In this document: positions 1 through 6,556 of the stretch, one piece after another
Layout of the letters: each line of letters opens with the position of its first letter
Position numbering within the stretch: the first letter of the stretch is position 1
Assembly (NCBI GenBank): GCA_013153135.1
Contig: JAADFA010000089.1
Location: 1-8,689, forward strand
Reading direction: 5' to 3'
Origin: Chloroflexota bacterium
Lineage (GTDB): Bacteria > Chloroflexota > Anaerolineae > Anaerolineales > DRMV01
DNA: 8,689 nucleotides
Made by a program: the position numbers and the translations under genes
Notes under the pieces: generated by a model
The model's database searches: none
The model's input: only the letters and a program-made list of their open reading frames with translations
Told to the model about the DNA's origin: nothing

Positions 1-70
1 AGGGTTTATGCCCTGGCCTTTCTTTATTGGACCTTGGATGGGTGCAGGCCAATTTTGTCGAAGCCCATGC

Positions 71-110
71 CGCGGGCAGCTTGGCCCGCGAGCGGCGGAA
101 CCCGCCCGCT
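71..110. other. Two adjacent GC-rich hairpins
   Basis: Positions 71-77 (CGCGGGC) pair perfectly with 84-90 (GCCCGCG) across a 6-base loop. Directly after it, 91-98 pair with 102-110 around a 3-base loop with one bulged C. No U-run follows on either strand, so these are not simple terminators. They may be RNA structure, a repeat of intergenic type, or chance within a high-G+C 3' coding end. Function is unknown. Confidence 0.4.
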
Positions 111-163
111 ATCTTCGCCATCGGCCGTGCGTTCCCGCGCGTTGGGTCGGATGATTCACGCGC

Positions 164-202
164 AATTTTATAAAAACTGGCCGCGGACTTCCAGCCCGCG
201 GC
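164..202 (-). terminator. Possible GC hairpin terminator
   Basis: Positions 180-186 (GCCGCGG) pair with 196-202 (CCGCGGC) across a 9-base loop. Read on the minus strand, the stem is followed after three bases by TTTTT (176-172) and further A/T-rich sequence, giving a plausible but weak rho-independent terminator. No minus-strand gene upstream of it can be supported. Read on the plus strand, the hairpin lies 6 bases after the TAA at 171-173 and could mark the end of a gene entering from the left, although it lacks a U-run there. Direction is uncertain. Confidence 0.35.
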
Positions 203-291
203 GGGGAGGCTCAACGGTGACAGCCCTCTACGCCTTCCCCTCGCTACGTGACATTTCTACAACCTTTGCGTGCACCCCCGTGGATAGGCCA

Positions 292-327
292 TCGACGGTT
301 GCACGAGCCTTGGGTATAATCCAGCTA
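292..327 (+). promoter_or_regulatory. Sigma70-type promoter of the plus-strand operon
   Basis: A perfect -10 hexamer TATAAT lies at 315-320. A -35-like TCGACG (4 of 6 to TTGACA) lies at 292-297, giving the ideal 17-base spacer. Transcription would begin near A327, only about three bases before the ATG at 330. No Shine-Dalgarno sequence precedes that ATG. The inferred mRNA is therefore leaderless or nearly so. Confidence 0.72.
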
Positions 328-329
328 CC

Positions 330-1847
330 ATGACGCTGGTTTGGGGCACTTTCACGTTTCTTATTGTCGGAGCCTTGGCTATTGGGTTGCTTGCATGGTG
401 GCGACCTTGGCTCAAAGGCGCGTGGTGGGTCGCGGGAGGAACGCTTACCCTTGCTTGGCTCGCGTGGATCATCCAAGTCCCGAAGAGCGCGGTCACGTGG
501 TCCTGGTTGCCCGAGGCTCTGGGGCAATATGTACATTTGCTCTTTACACCTGAACGCTGGGCTTTGGCTTTAGGCGTCCTGACCGCGTCCTGGGCGGGTT
601 GGGCTATCGCGGCCTATCGGGCATCAAATGATATCTCCCATCCAACGTTGTGGATGGCTTGGTTAGGTTTCACCGCGGCCGCGCTGCTTGCGGTGCTCGC
701 GTCTGGGGTTTGGGCATGGCTGTGGAGTTGGGTGGTGATGGACGCGGCTGTGTACGCGCTCGAAGCCTGGGCAGCACCTGCTGCGCGCGGTCACGCGGCG
801 CGACGTTGGGCTTGGCGTGCGGTGGCGAGTTTAGCCCCTTGGCTTGCCCTGTTTGTGCCTCAAACGTGGCTTCCTTGGCTGTGGGCCTGGGCCGCGCTCG
901 CGCGCGCGTGGGTTATGGACCCGCCAGGGCGGCAAGGCCGTTGGCGCGTCGTCCTGGGGCCTGGGGTTTGGATCGCGCTGATGCCCTGGTGGCTTACCTT
1001 GCTTCCCCTGTTCCAATCCCCTTGGCCGGTGGAGTACGCGCCAGGCCTGGGATGGCTCTTAGGCTTAGCCTTGGTGTTGTTCGCGCTGCGGTGGCTGCTC
1101 GCACCAGGGTTGCGCGCGGGGTTTGCCGGATGGGCTGGATTGAGCACGGTGCTCGCATTTGCTGTGCGCGCCCTCGATCCCGCGGGGGGGCGTGGGTTGT
1201 TTTGGCTCACTCTCTTATGGGTTACCGCGCTGTTCCTCTTTTGGCTTGAGGAAGGGGGGGAAGCGTGGTGGTTGGTTGGTGGCGTGCCCATAGCCCTGGC
1301 ATGGACCATGTGGCCGTTTACGCCCGGGGCGACCGCACTTTACGCGTGGCCTGGAACATGGCACGAGGCGGTGGGGTGGTGGTTTGTGAGTCAGAGCCTC
1401 TTGCTCGCGGGTGCGTTATCTTTTGTGCGTCCACGCGTACCGCGGCCGAGTAGTGTCTTGCGCGGGGCCCAAGCCCTCGCGTGGGCTGGTGGGATGTTGC
1501 CCGGCCTGGTCTTGTGGGGCTTGAGCCTACGTTTTCATTGGCTGACGCCGCCGCCGCAATTGACCCCAGGTTGGATCGCGTGGATTTGGGGCCCAGCCGC
1601 GTGGGCTGTCGCGTTTGGCTTAGGCTTTAGCTTGAGTCGCATCCCCGAGCCTTGGGCGCGCCGCGCATTGCAAAGTTTCTTGCGGTGGCGGGGCTACGCG
1701 CGCGTGCTTCGGCGGCAAGCTTGGCGTACATGGGAAGACCTGGTGTTGTTTGCATCGGAAATTCTCGAGGGCCGCGGCGGTTTGGTGTGGGCCTTGGTGG
1801 TTTTAGTACTCATCGCGCTTTTCATGACCGAAGGAGGCGAACCGTGA
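330..1847 (+). CDS. Tryptophan-rich polytopic membrane protein, probable divergent NuoL/HyfB-like subunit
   Basis: This encodes a 505-residue protein made almost entirely of hydrophobic segments, about 14 by eye, so it is an integral membrane protein. I count 59 tryptophans (about 12%) and only 2 lysines, which is extreme. The tail, around residues 470-500, has a charged amphipathic stretch, then ASEILEGRGG, then a last membrane helix. From memory this resembles the C-terminus of antiporter-like subunits (NuoL, HyfB). The size and the position ahead of a NuoN/MrpD-like gene support that reading, but no diagnostic motif is clear. Acidic residues sit in or next to predicted helices (VVMDAAVYALEAW, about residues 135-147). 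The ATG at 330 was chosen because the promoter ends just before it; there is no ribosome binding site. It ends in a GTGA overlap with the next gene. Proton transport is inferred from the neighbours only, and the typical channel lysines cannot be present. Confidence 0.6.
   Translation: MTLVWGTFTFLIVGALAIGLLAWWRPWLKGAWWVAGGTLTLAWLAWIIQVPKSAVTWSWLPEALGQYVHLLFTPERWALALGVLTASWAGWAIAAYRASNDISHPTLWMAWLGFTAAALLAVLASGVWAWLWSWVVMDAAVYALEAWAAPAARGHAARRWAWRAVASLAPWLALFVPQTWLPWLWAWAALARAWVMDPPGRQGRWRVVLGPGVWIALMPWWLTLLPLFQSPWPVEYAPGLGWLLGLALVLFALRWLLAPGLRAGFAGWAGLSTVLAFAVRALDPAGGRGLFWLTLLWVTALFLFWLEEGGEAWWLVGGVPIALAWTMWPFTPGATALYAWPGTWHEAVGWWFVSQSLLLAGALSFVRPRVPRPSSVLRGAQALAWAGGMLPGLVLWGLSLRFHWLTPPPQLTPGWIAWIWGPAAWAVAFGLGFSLSRIPEPWARRALQSFLRWRGYARVLRRQAWRTWEDLVLFASEILEGRGGLVWALVVLVLIALFMTEGGEP
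1831..1837 (+). promoter_or_regulatory. Ribosome binding site fixing the GTG start at 1844
   Basis: AAGGAGG stands 6 bases before the GTG at 1844, inside the end of the preceding gene. This near-perfect site decides for the GTG start over the in-frame upstream codons from 1652 and over the ATG at 1856. Confidence 0.85.
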
Positions 1848-2437
1848 GCGGGTCATGGGTCATGTGGGCTGTATGGGGCGCGCCGTTTCTTGCACTTCTG
1901 TTGCTGGTTATAGATGATTGGCGGATGCAGGTGCTCCTTTTGGCTGGGCTTTATACCCTGGCCGCGGCCACGGTGACCGCGGCGTGGCCCTTGCCGTTAG
2001 CTGCCGCTCAGCTCGTTGCTGGATGGCTGAGTGGCGCGATTTTGGCCATCGCACAAAATATTCAGTTGCGTCGGGGTGCTGGACCGCCCTCCCCTCTTAC
2101 AGGGCGTCTTTTCCGATTATTGGTCGCGGCCGCTGCGCTCGTGGTCATCATTCAGGCCTTGCCTACCTTGCACGCGTGGTGGCCTCAAGTGCCGCGGCGG
2201 GTGGTATTCAGCGCGATGGCTTTGTTTGCGTTGGGCGCACTCCACCTGGCCTGGACCTGGCAACCGCTCCGCCTTGCCATTGGTAGCCTGACGCTGTTGG
2301 TCGGCTTCTGGCTTATCTACGCTTGGCTCCAGCACGGGTTGTTGCTGAGCGGTTTGTTGGCCGTGTTGCAAGCCATGGTCGCCTGGGCAGGGGGATATTT
2401 GTTGGTTCAAGGGTCATCTCACGAGGGGCAAGCATGA
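1844..2437 (+). CDS. Small membrane protein, probable NuoK/MrpC/HyfE-like subunit
   Basis: This encodes a protein of 197 residues with about six hydrophobic segments, 13 tryptophans and no lysine. The last third (PLRLAIGSLTLLVGFWLIYAW followed by LLSGLLAVLQAMVAWAGGYLL) resembles the paired helices of small antiporter-module subunits of the NuoK/MnhC/HyfE type. Similarity is by eye and modest. At 197 residues it is longer than NuoK or MrpC (about 100-115) and close to HyfE (about 215). The start is GTG with a strong ribosome binding site. It overlaps the upstream gene by GTGA and the downstream gene by ATGA, so the three are very likely translated together. Membrane acidic residues are scarce: the only obvious ones, the DD near residue 25, lie at a helix end. 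The order large - small - NuoN-like matches both MrpA-C-D and HyfB-E-F with the other subunits missing. Confidence 0.55.
   Translation: MSGSWVMWAVWGAPFLALLLLVIDDWRMQVLLLAGLYTLAAATVTAAWPLPLAAAQLVAGWLSGAILAIAQNIQLRRGAGPPSPLTGRLFRLLVAAAALVVIIQALPTLHAWWPQVPRRVVFSAMALFALGALHLAWTWQPLRLAIGSLTLLVGFWLIYAWLQHGLLLSGLLAVLQAMVAWAGGYLLVQGSSHEGQA
2423..2428 (+). promoter_or_regulatory. Ribosome binding site for the ATG at 2434
   Basis: GAGGGG stands 5 bases before ATG 2434 within the end of the preceding gene. Together with the ATGA overlap it fixes the start at 2434 rather than at the in-frame ATG at 2323, which would run 115 bases into the previous gene. Confidence 0.75.
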
Positions 2438-3828
2438 GCGCCTTGTGGATCTGGTGGCTGTTTCCGTTAGGGGTAGGGTTGGGGCTCGGCCTATGGCCCC
2501 GAGGCACCACCCGACAAAAGGCGCGCGTGGCAGTGGTACTCAACGCTACCTTGGCCCTGGCCGCTGCGTTGCTCCCCATCGACCGCGTGGTACCGGTGCT
2601 CGGCTATCGGGTAGTGCTGCATCTGACGCCAGAGATGAGCATTCTGGGGCGCACGTTTCTTTGGTTGGACGGACAGCGCCCGTGGTTGGTCGCGCTGTTT
2701 GGCGCGGCCGCGCTTTGGGCCTTGGCTGCTCCTGGCGCGCGCCTTGCACCCGACGTACCCGCATGGACGTTGATCCTTCCCGCAGGGGTTGTAGGAGCCC
2801 TCGCTGCGCAGGACCTGCTCCTCGCGTTACTTATTTTAGGCCTGCTCGGCCTCGCGGTGATTTTCCTTTGGGTTCCCCCTGGCCGCCCGACCGCGACGCG
2901 GGGCCCAGCGCGTTACCTCGCCATATGGGTCTTGGGTTTACCTCTGGTTTTGCTCACCTTGAGTTTGCTTACTGGCCTGGAAACGGCGACATGGGATAAC
3001 CCGGATGTACGGCGGGCGATGGGGCTCATGGCTATCGCGCTCGCGTTGTGGATGGGGCTTTTCCCCTTCCATCCAGTTTACCCCTTGCTAGGTGAAAGTG
3101 CTCATCCCGCGCGGCTTTTGTTAGGTTGGCACTTCTTACACGTGGGTTTAGGACTTGTGCTCTTGCGTATGCCCACGGTGTATTTGTGGATTCGAGAGAC
3201 CACAGCCGTCTATCAGGGTTTGCGCGCGTTGGCTTGGGTAATGATCGGCGTCGCAGGGACGTTATTGCCTTTCCAACGACATCTAGGTCGCGCGGTGGGA
3301 TACGCGCATATGTTGACCTTAGGCTGGAGCTTGCTCGCCTGGAGCCTGGGGTCAGATTTGGGCCCAACAGCCTTTTGGGCGCTTTATTGGCCGCGCACGC
3401 TCTGGAGTGTAGCCTGGGGCTGGGGATTGGCCGTACTCGCGCTGCCGCACGATCAGTTTGATGAGGCCACGCTCACGGGCCAAGGCCGGGACTGGCTCCC
3501 AGGAGCCCTATTGGCTATCGCGGGGCTGCTCGCGGTCGCGCCATGGCCCGGATTGCCGTGGTGGCCTGGTGTAGCCTACGCGTTGCACCACACCGGTACC
3601 ATCGCGTGGTATGGCCTCGTCGCTCTGGGGTTCGCGTGGGTGGGCAGCGCGCTTACAGGGGCTCGTTGGGCGCGTATACTCCTCGCCCCCCGCGGGGACA
3701 ATACGGCGCCGCCGATCCGCCGCTGGCCCGACCGCGCCTGGGCCTGGCTCGCCTTAGCCGCATGGCTTGGCTTCAACGGTTTGGCCAAACCTCTCTTCCA
3801 CTGGGCCACGAACAGCTGGCCGTTTTAG
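2434..3828 (+). CDS. Antiporter-like membrane subunit (NuoN/NuoM/MrpD/HyfF-like), channel residues replaced
   Basis: This 464-residue protein has about 13 hydrophobic segments, 35 tryptophans and 2 lysines. It shows the layout of the proton-translocating antiporter-like family. AAQDLLLALL (124-133) matches the start of the TM5 region. LFPFH (209-213) followed by GESAHPARLLLG matches the TM7-TM8 signature PFH..P..EAP. QRHLGRAVGYAHMLTLG (281-297) matches the QxxLKRxLAYSS.xxxG signature. Members pump H+ or exchange Na+/H+ in complex I, Mrp antiporters and membrane hydrogenases. Aligned by eye, the TM5 glutamate is Gly136, the TM7 lysine is Trp206, the TM8 lysine is His236 and the LKR lysine is Gly285. 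It may have lost pumping, or it may use another path; this is inference. It is slightly shorter than NuoN/MrpD (about 480-500). The 3' end overlaps the convergent gene by 4 bases. Family assignment is fairly secure; the actual partner complex is unknown. Confidence 0.72.
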   Translation: MSALWIWWLFPLGVGLGLGLWPRGTTRQKARVAVVLNATLALAAALLPIDRVVPVLGYRVVLHLTPEMSILGRTFLWLDGQRPWLVALFGAAALWALAAPGARLAPDVPAWTLILPAGVVGALAAQDLLLALLILGLLGLAVIFLWVPPGRPTATRGPARYLAIWVLGLPLVLLTLSLLTGLETATWDNPDVRRAMGLMAIALALWMGLFPFHPVYPLLGESAHPARLLLGWHFLHVGLGLVLLRMPTVYLWIRETTAVYQGLRALAWVMIGVAGTLLPFQRHLGRAVGYAHMLTLGWSLLAWSLGSDLGPTAFWALYWPRTLWSVAWGWGLAVLALPHDQFDEATLTGQGRDWLPGALLAIAGLLAVAPWPGLPWWPGVAYALHHTGTIAWYGLVALGFAWVGSALTGARWARILLAPRGDNTAPPIRRWPDRAWAWLALAAWLGFNGLAKPLFHWATNSWPF

Positions 3829-5420
3829 GGCCGCGTTTCAGGATACGTCCACGCGGGCAAGTCAAAGTAGTTTGCGATGCGTCCGGGACTGAGGCGCAGC
3901 ACCAGGGGGCTGTATGAGACCTTGAGTTGCGTTTCCAGCCCAACTAAATAGGTCAGCACGTCATAAAGACATTCCATATTAACAATGCGATCCTTGCCGG
4001 CTTCCCGCAAGGCTTCAAGGGCCGTACGATCCTCAGTCCACACCACAAAGGGGATGCGGTACTCTTCCTGAAACGCATCGTCAAAGGCGTGTCCGCTTTT
4101 CGCGGGATCATTGACAATGAGCTCCCCATGATCGGGCAGATAGACGAAGAGCATGCGCTCTGCACGCGGTTGGAAGTAGGTAAAGATGCGCTCTAGCACC
4201 CGGTCTGTGTACCAAATGGTATTGGCGTATACCTCTTGTAACGTGCGTGGCTGCGGGAATAGGGCCTGATCGGGTGGGTAGCGATCCTGCCATGCAAAAT
4301 GGGAGCCAATGAGGTGAAAGAAGAAAGCCTGCTTGCTTCCGGGCTGGATGTCCTCGGGTACTAACTCGAGCAGTGCTTCATCGTAAACTGGCCGAGCCCA
4401 GTGGTCGGCAGTGAAGGTCATTACGTCGGCCTCTTGCGCAATGGTGAAGAACGCAGCTGTGGTCCGATTGAACGGCGCCTGGTTCGAGATCCAGAACGTC
4501 TCGTAACCACATTGGCGTAGCAGGCTTACGATGCTGGGCTGGTCAAAGTAGGGCTCGAAGTCTTGCACAGTCGCCGGCGTGAGCAGGATGGGAATGCTAA
4601 ACAGGGTTTGGTTCGCTGGGGAGATGGCTCGCCACGCGATCTTGGGCTCGAGCCGATCTAAAAAGGGGGTTGTGGGCTCAGGGTAGCCATACAGGTGCAT
4701 AAAATCTCGATTGGCCGATTCGCCCAGGACAACCACGATCTTGTCGTACCCTGCAGCGCACACGCGGCGCGGCATATGCGCGAGGACTTCTTGCACGCGA
4801 GCGCTCCGGCGGAGAAAGCGGCCATAAGAGCGTTGGACTTCGAGATACGCGTCCACCCAGCGGTAAGTGGGATGCAATCGTATTACCTCAGGTCGTGCCC
4901 ATAAGACCCAAGCCAATCCCAACGCGAGGGCCCAACGCCATCGCGCGTGGGTACGGCAACGCCATCCCAGGCGTACCCAGGCGAACACTAGTACGAGGCT
5001 TAAGCTGGTGTACAGAAGTAAAGCTTGCCCGGTCCGCGACCCAATCACATATTGCCTCCAAAACGCGTGTTGCTCACCCGGTGGCGAGACCAGCACGGTC
5101 GCGACGCGCGTAGCTAAATCGCCCACGCCCCAGAAGTGGGCCAGATGTGCGTACGGGACCGTCCCCGCTAACACGAGTAAGGCAAGGAGCGCAAACAGTA
5201 ACGGATGAACCAGCCAGGCCACCAGGAGCAAGCCCCACGTAGCGCCCGCGACGGGCAACATATCCCCATAGCCTGTAGGTTCAAAATAATGGCCATACAC
5301 CAACATGAGCGGCCCAACCCAGGCCGCGACCAAGGCCGCACCCACCAAGCCGTGTCCCGCACATAGCCAACGGTACAACGTAGCTAACCATGCACGGCCC
5401 CGGGTCTCTTTTTTTCTCAT
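3825..5420 (-). CDS. Membrane-anchored phosphoethanolamine transferase-like protein (EptA/CptA/OpgE type)
   Basis: This 531-residue protein has about five N-terminal membrane helices (to about residue 178) followed by an extracytoplasmic alkaline-phosphatase/sulfatase-superfamily domain. The hallmarks are present: VVVLGESANRDFMHLYGYP with metal ligand Glu234, the nucleophile motif NQTLFSIP with Thr272, an HLIGSHFAW motif, PDHGE with Asp430 and His431, and SGHAF with His444. Length and order match EptA/CptA/OpgE, which move phosphoethanolamine from phosphatidylethanolamine to a sugar acceptor on the outer membrane face. The acceptor here is unknown. If the host is a Chloroflexota bacterium without lipopolysaccharide, a surface or lipid-linked glycan is likelier than lipid A. 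Phosphoglycerol transfer is the main alternative. The start at 5420 is set by an ATGA overlap and AAGGAGG. An A7 tract follows the start codon almost directly. The last gene of its operon, it converges on the plus-strand operon. Confidence 0.85.
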   Translation of the reverse strand: MRKKETRGRAWLATLYRWLCAGHGLVGAALVAAWVGPLMLVYGHYFEPTGYGDMLPVAGATWGLLLVAWLVHPLLFALLALLVLAGTVPYAHLAHFWGVGDLATRVATVLVSPPGEQHAFWRQYVIGSRTGQALLLYTSLSLVLVFAWVRLGWRCRTHARWRWALALGLAWVLWARPEVIRLHPTYRWVDAYLEVQRSYGRFLRRSARVQEVLAHMPRRVCAAGYDKIVVVLGESANRDFMHLYGYPEPTTPFLDRLEPKIAWRAISPANQTLFSIPILLTPATVQDFEPYFDQPSIVSLLRQCGYETFWISNQAPFNRTTAAFFTIAQEADVMTFTADHWARPVYDEALLELVPEDIQPGSKQAFFFHLIGSHFAWQDRYPPDQALFPQPRTLQEVYANTIWYTDRVLERIFTYFQPRAERMLFVYLPDHGELIVNDPAKSGHAFDDAFQEEYRIPFVVWTEDRTALEALREAGKDRIVNMECLYDVLTYLVGLETQLKVSYSPLVLRLSPGRIANYFDLPAWTYPETRP

Positions 5421-6556
5421 GGTCCCTCCTTGAGGGTATCGCACGTGTGCCAGGCGTACCAGGCTTGGTCGCTTAGAATAACCCGCACGTTGGGATCCGC
5501 GAGCAGCGCACGCATGCGGCTGGGGTCATTAACCGTAAAGGTGTGTACAGGGACCCCGCGCAAGGCCAAGGCTAACGCTGGGGTGTAGAATCGCTCATCC
5601 AATGAAATCGCGGAAAATCCACCTTGGATGAAGTGCCATTGGTACGTCAACACTTGACTCCAATACGCCCATGGTGCGCGGGGCACGTCCCGTTCATCGA
5701 CGTTGAAGATCCAGAAGCTGGTGAAGAGCCCTGCTTCACGTACCGCGCGTAGATTTTGCCAGTGATCCGATTCAACGATAACGCGTTCACGGACGTGATA
5801 GCGGTCAACTAGCGCACGTAGCCGCATGGCGAGGACGCGCGCTTGGCGCGCGTCAAGGAGACGCAACGTTTTTAGGTCGAGCCAAAAATAGCCCCGGTCC
5901 CCTAGGGCGTGAAATACATCCTCAAGGGGTGTCTGGGGGCCAGTTTCATCATATCGACCCACCCAGAAGCGGCCGCGTACGGGATCGTAAAGTACGTCCA
6001 TTTCCACACCCGCAGCACCTAAATCGAACGCGCGACGAAAGCTCGCGATGGTATTCGCTTGGATATCGGGTTCTTGGAAGTAGCCACGATGCCCCCAGAC
6101 TTTATAACAACCCTGATAAAAGGTTGGCCCTCGGGCAACCACGAAGAGTCCGTGGAACGCGAGGAGCGCAAGGCTGCTGACCAGGAAGATGACACCTGCA
6201 GCACTCGCGAGGCCGCGCAGGGTGTGGCGGAGCCATGGCGGACCTTCTCGTGTCCATACCCACCATGCGCGCAACCACGCCAAGGTCGCAAGCCCAGCAG
6301 CCCCAAAGGCGAGCATGGTCTGGATGCGCGCCCGATAATGGTCCCAGGGCAAGATATGACGGCTGGGCATGATACGGTCGGGCCATGCAGCGGGTGAAGT
6401 GTAGGCCCACGCCAACACGCGCGGCACGAGCCAGGCGGTCAAGGAATAGAGCAGCACGGCCGCGGCCGTGAGACCATCGGACCACCGCCAGCGGTTCCGA
6501 TGGGGCCACAACGCGACTAGCCAGCCAGATAAGGCCAACACGACCAACACGATCAT
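5417..6556 (-). CDS. Membrane-anchored glycerophosphodiester phosphodiesterase-like protein
   Basis: This 379-residue protein has about four N-terminal membrane helices (about 1-18, 30-50, 82-101, 116-140) and then a GDPD-type TIM barrel (about 150-370). GDPD signatures are GHRG (155-158), ANTIASFRRAFDLGAAGVEMDV (from 167, metal ligands Glu185 and Asp187), WLDLK (225-229) and the C-terminal TVNDPSRMRALL...VILSDQ. GDPDs cleave glycerophosphodiesters to glycerol-3-phosphate and an alcohol. Three positions differ from the usual pattern. The ENT glutamate is Ala167. The second catalytic His of the HD motif appears as Tyr202 in GRYD. The ligand usually written as Glu in LEIK is Asp227. Activity is therefore uncertain. 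The protein could act on a lipid or lipid-glycan phosphodiester made by its operon partners. The ATG at 6556 overlaps the upstream stop (ATGA) and has AGGAG 5 bases before it. Confidence 0.82.
   Translation of the reverse strand: MIVLVVLALSGWLVALWPHRNRWRWSDGLTAAAVLLYSLTAWLVPRVLAWAYTSPAAWPDRIMPSRHILPWDHYRARIQTMLAFGAAGLATLAWLRAWWVWTREGPPWLRHTLRGLASAAGVIFLVSSLALLAFHGLFVVARGPTFYQGCYKVWGHRGYFQEPDIQANTIASFRRAFDLGAAGVEMDVLYDPVRGRFWVGRYDETGPQTPLEDVFHALGDRGYFWLDLKTLRLLDARQARVLAMRLRALVDRYHVRERVIVESDHWQNLRAVREAGLFTSFWIFNVDERDVPRAPWAYWSQVLTYQWHFIQGGFSAISLDERFYTPALALALRGVPVHTFTVNDPSRMRALLADPNVRVILSDQAWYAWHTCDTLKEGP
5425..5431 (-). promoter_or_regulatory. Ribosome binding site for the ATG at 5420
   Basis: On the minus strand AAGGAGG precedes ATG 5420 by 4 bases and lies in the last codons of the preceding gene. 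It decides for 5420 over the in-frame ATG at 5444, which has no comparable site and would give a polar 8-residue extension (MRYPQGGT). Confidence 0.85.

Larger units (their letters stand above)
1..291. other. Left-edge region without an assignable gene
   Basis: I find no gene I can name here. On the plus strand a frame is open from position 3 to a TAA at 171-173 (56 codons, entering from outside the window). It reads like ...LDLGWVQANFVEAHAAG... and could be the 3' end of a real gene, because a GC-rich hairpin follows the stop within 10 bases. The frame beginning at position 1 is also open to 333, and an antisense frame is open as well, so openness alone decides nothing in such GC-rich sequence. 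Third-position G+C did not separate the candidates. The stretch also carries the hairpins listed separately. Positions 203-291 show nothing that I recognise. Confidence 0.35.

Noticed and set aside
34..333. Plus-strand open frame that begins before gene 1 and runs over its start codon
   Set aside because: It passes through the promoter at 292-327 and overlaps the ATG at 330. Its translation is Pro/Ser/Arg-rich without any domain-like pattern, typical of a chance frame in high-G+C DNA.
650..1249. Long second plus-strand frame (199 codons) inside gene 1
   Set aside because: It is an out-of-frame shadow in GC-rich coding sequence, rich in Arg, Gly and Ala with no family resemblance. Gene 1 has the promoter and the operon linkage.
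1652..1843. 64-codon upstream extension of the second membrane gene
   Set aside because: It lies wholly inside the first gene, has no ribosome binding site, and translates to low-quality sequence. AAGGAGG before the GTG at 1844 and the GTGA overlap mark the true start.
2323..2433. 37-codon upstream extension of the third membrane gene
   Set aside because: It overlaps the preceding gene deeply. The ATGA junction with GAGGGG before ATG 2434 is a better start, and the protein then begins directly with a membrane helix.
3688..3697. Perfect CCCCGCGGGG palindrome near the end of gene 3
   Set aside because: It is short, lies within coding sequence, has no U-run and no matching partner site, and is expected by chance at this G+C.
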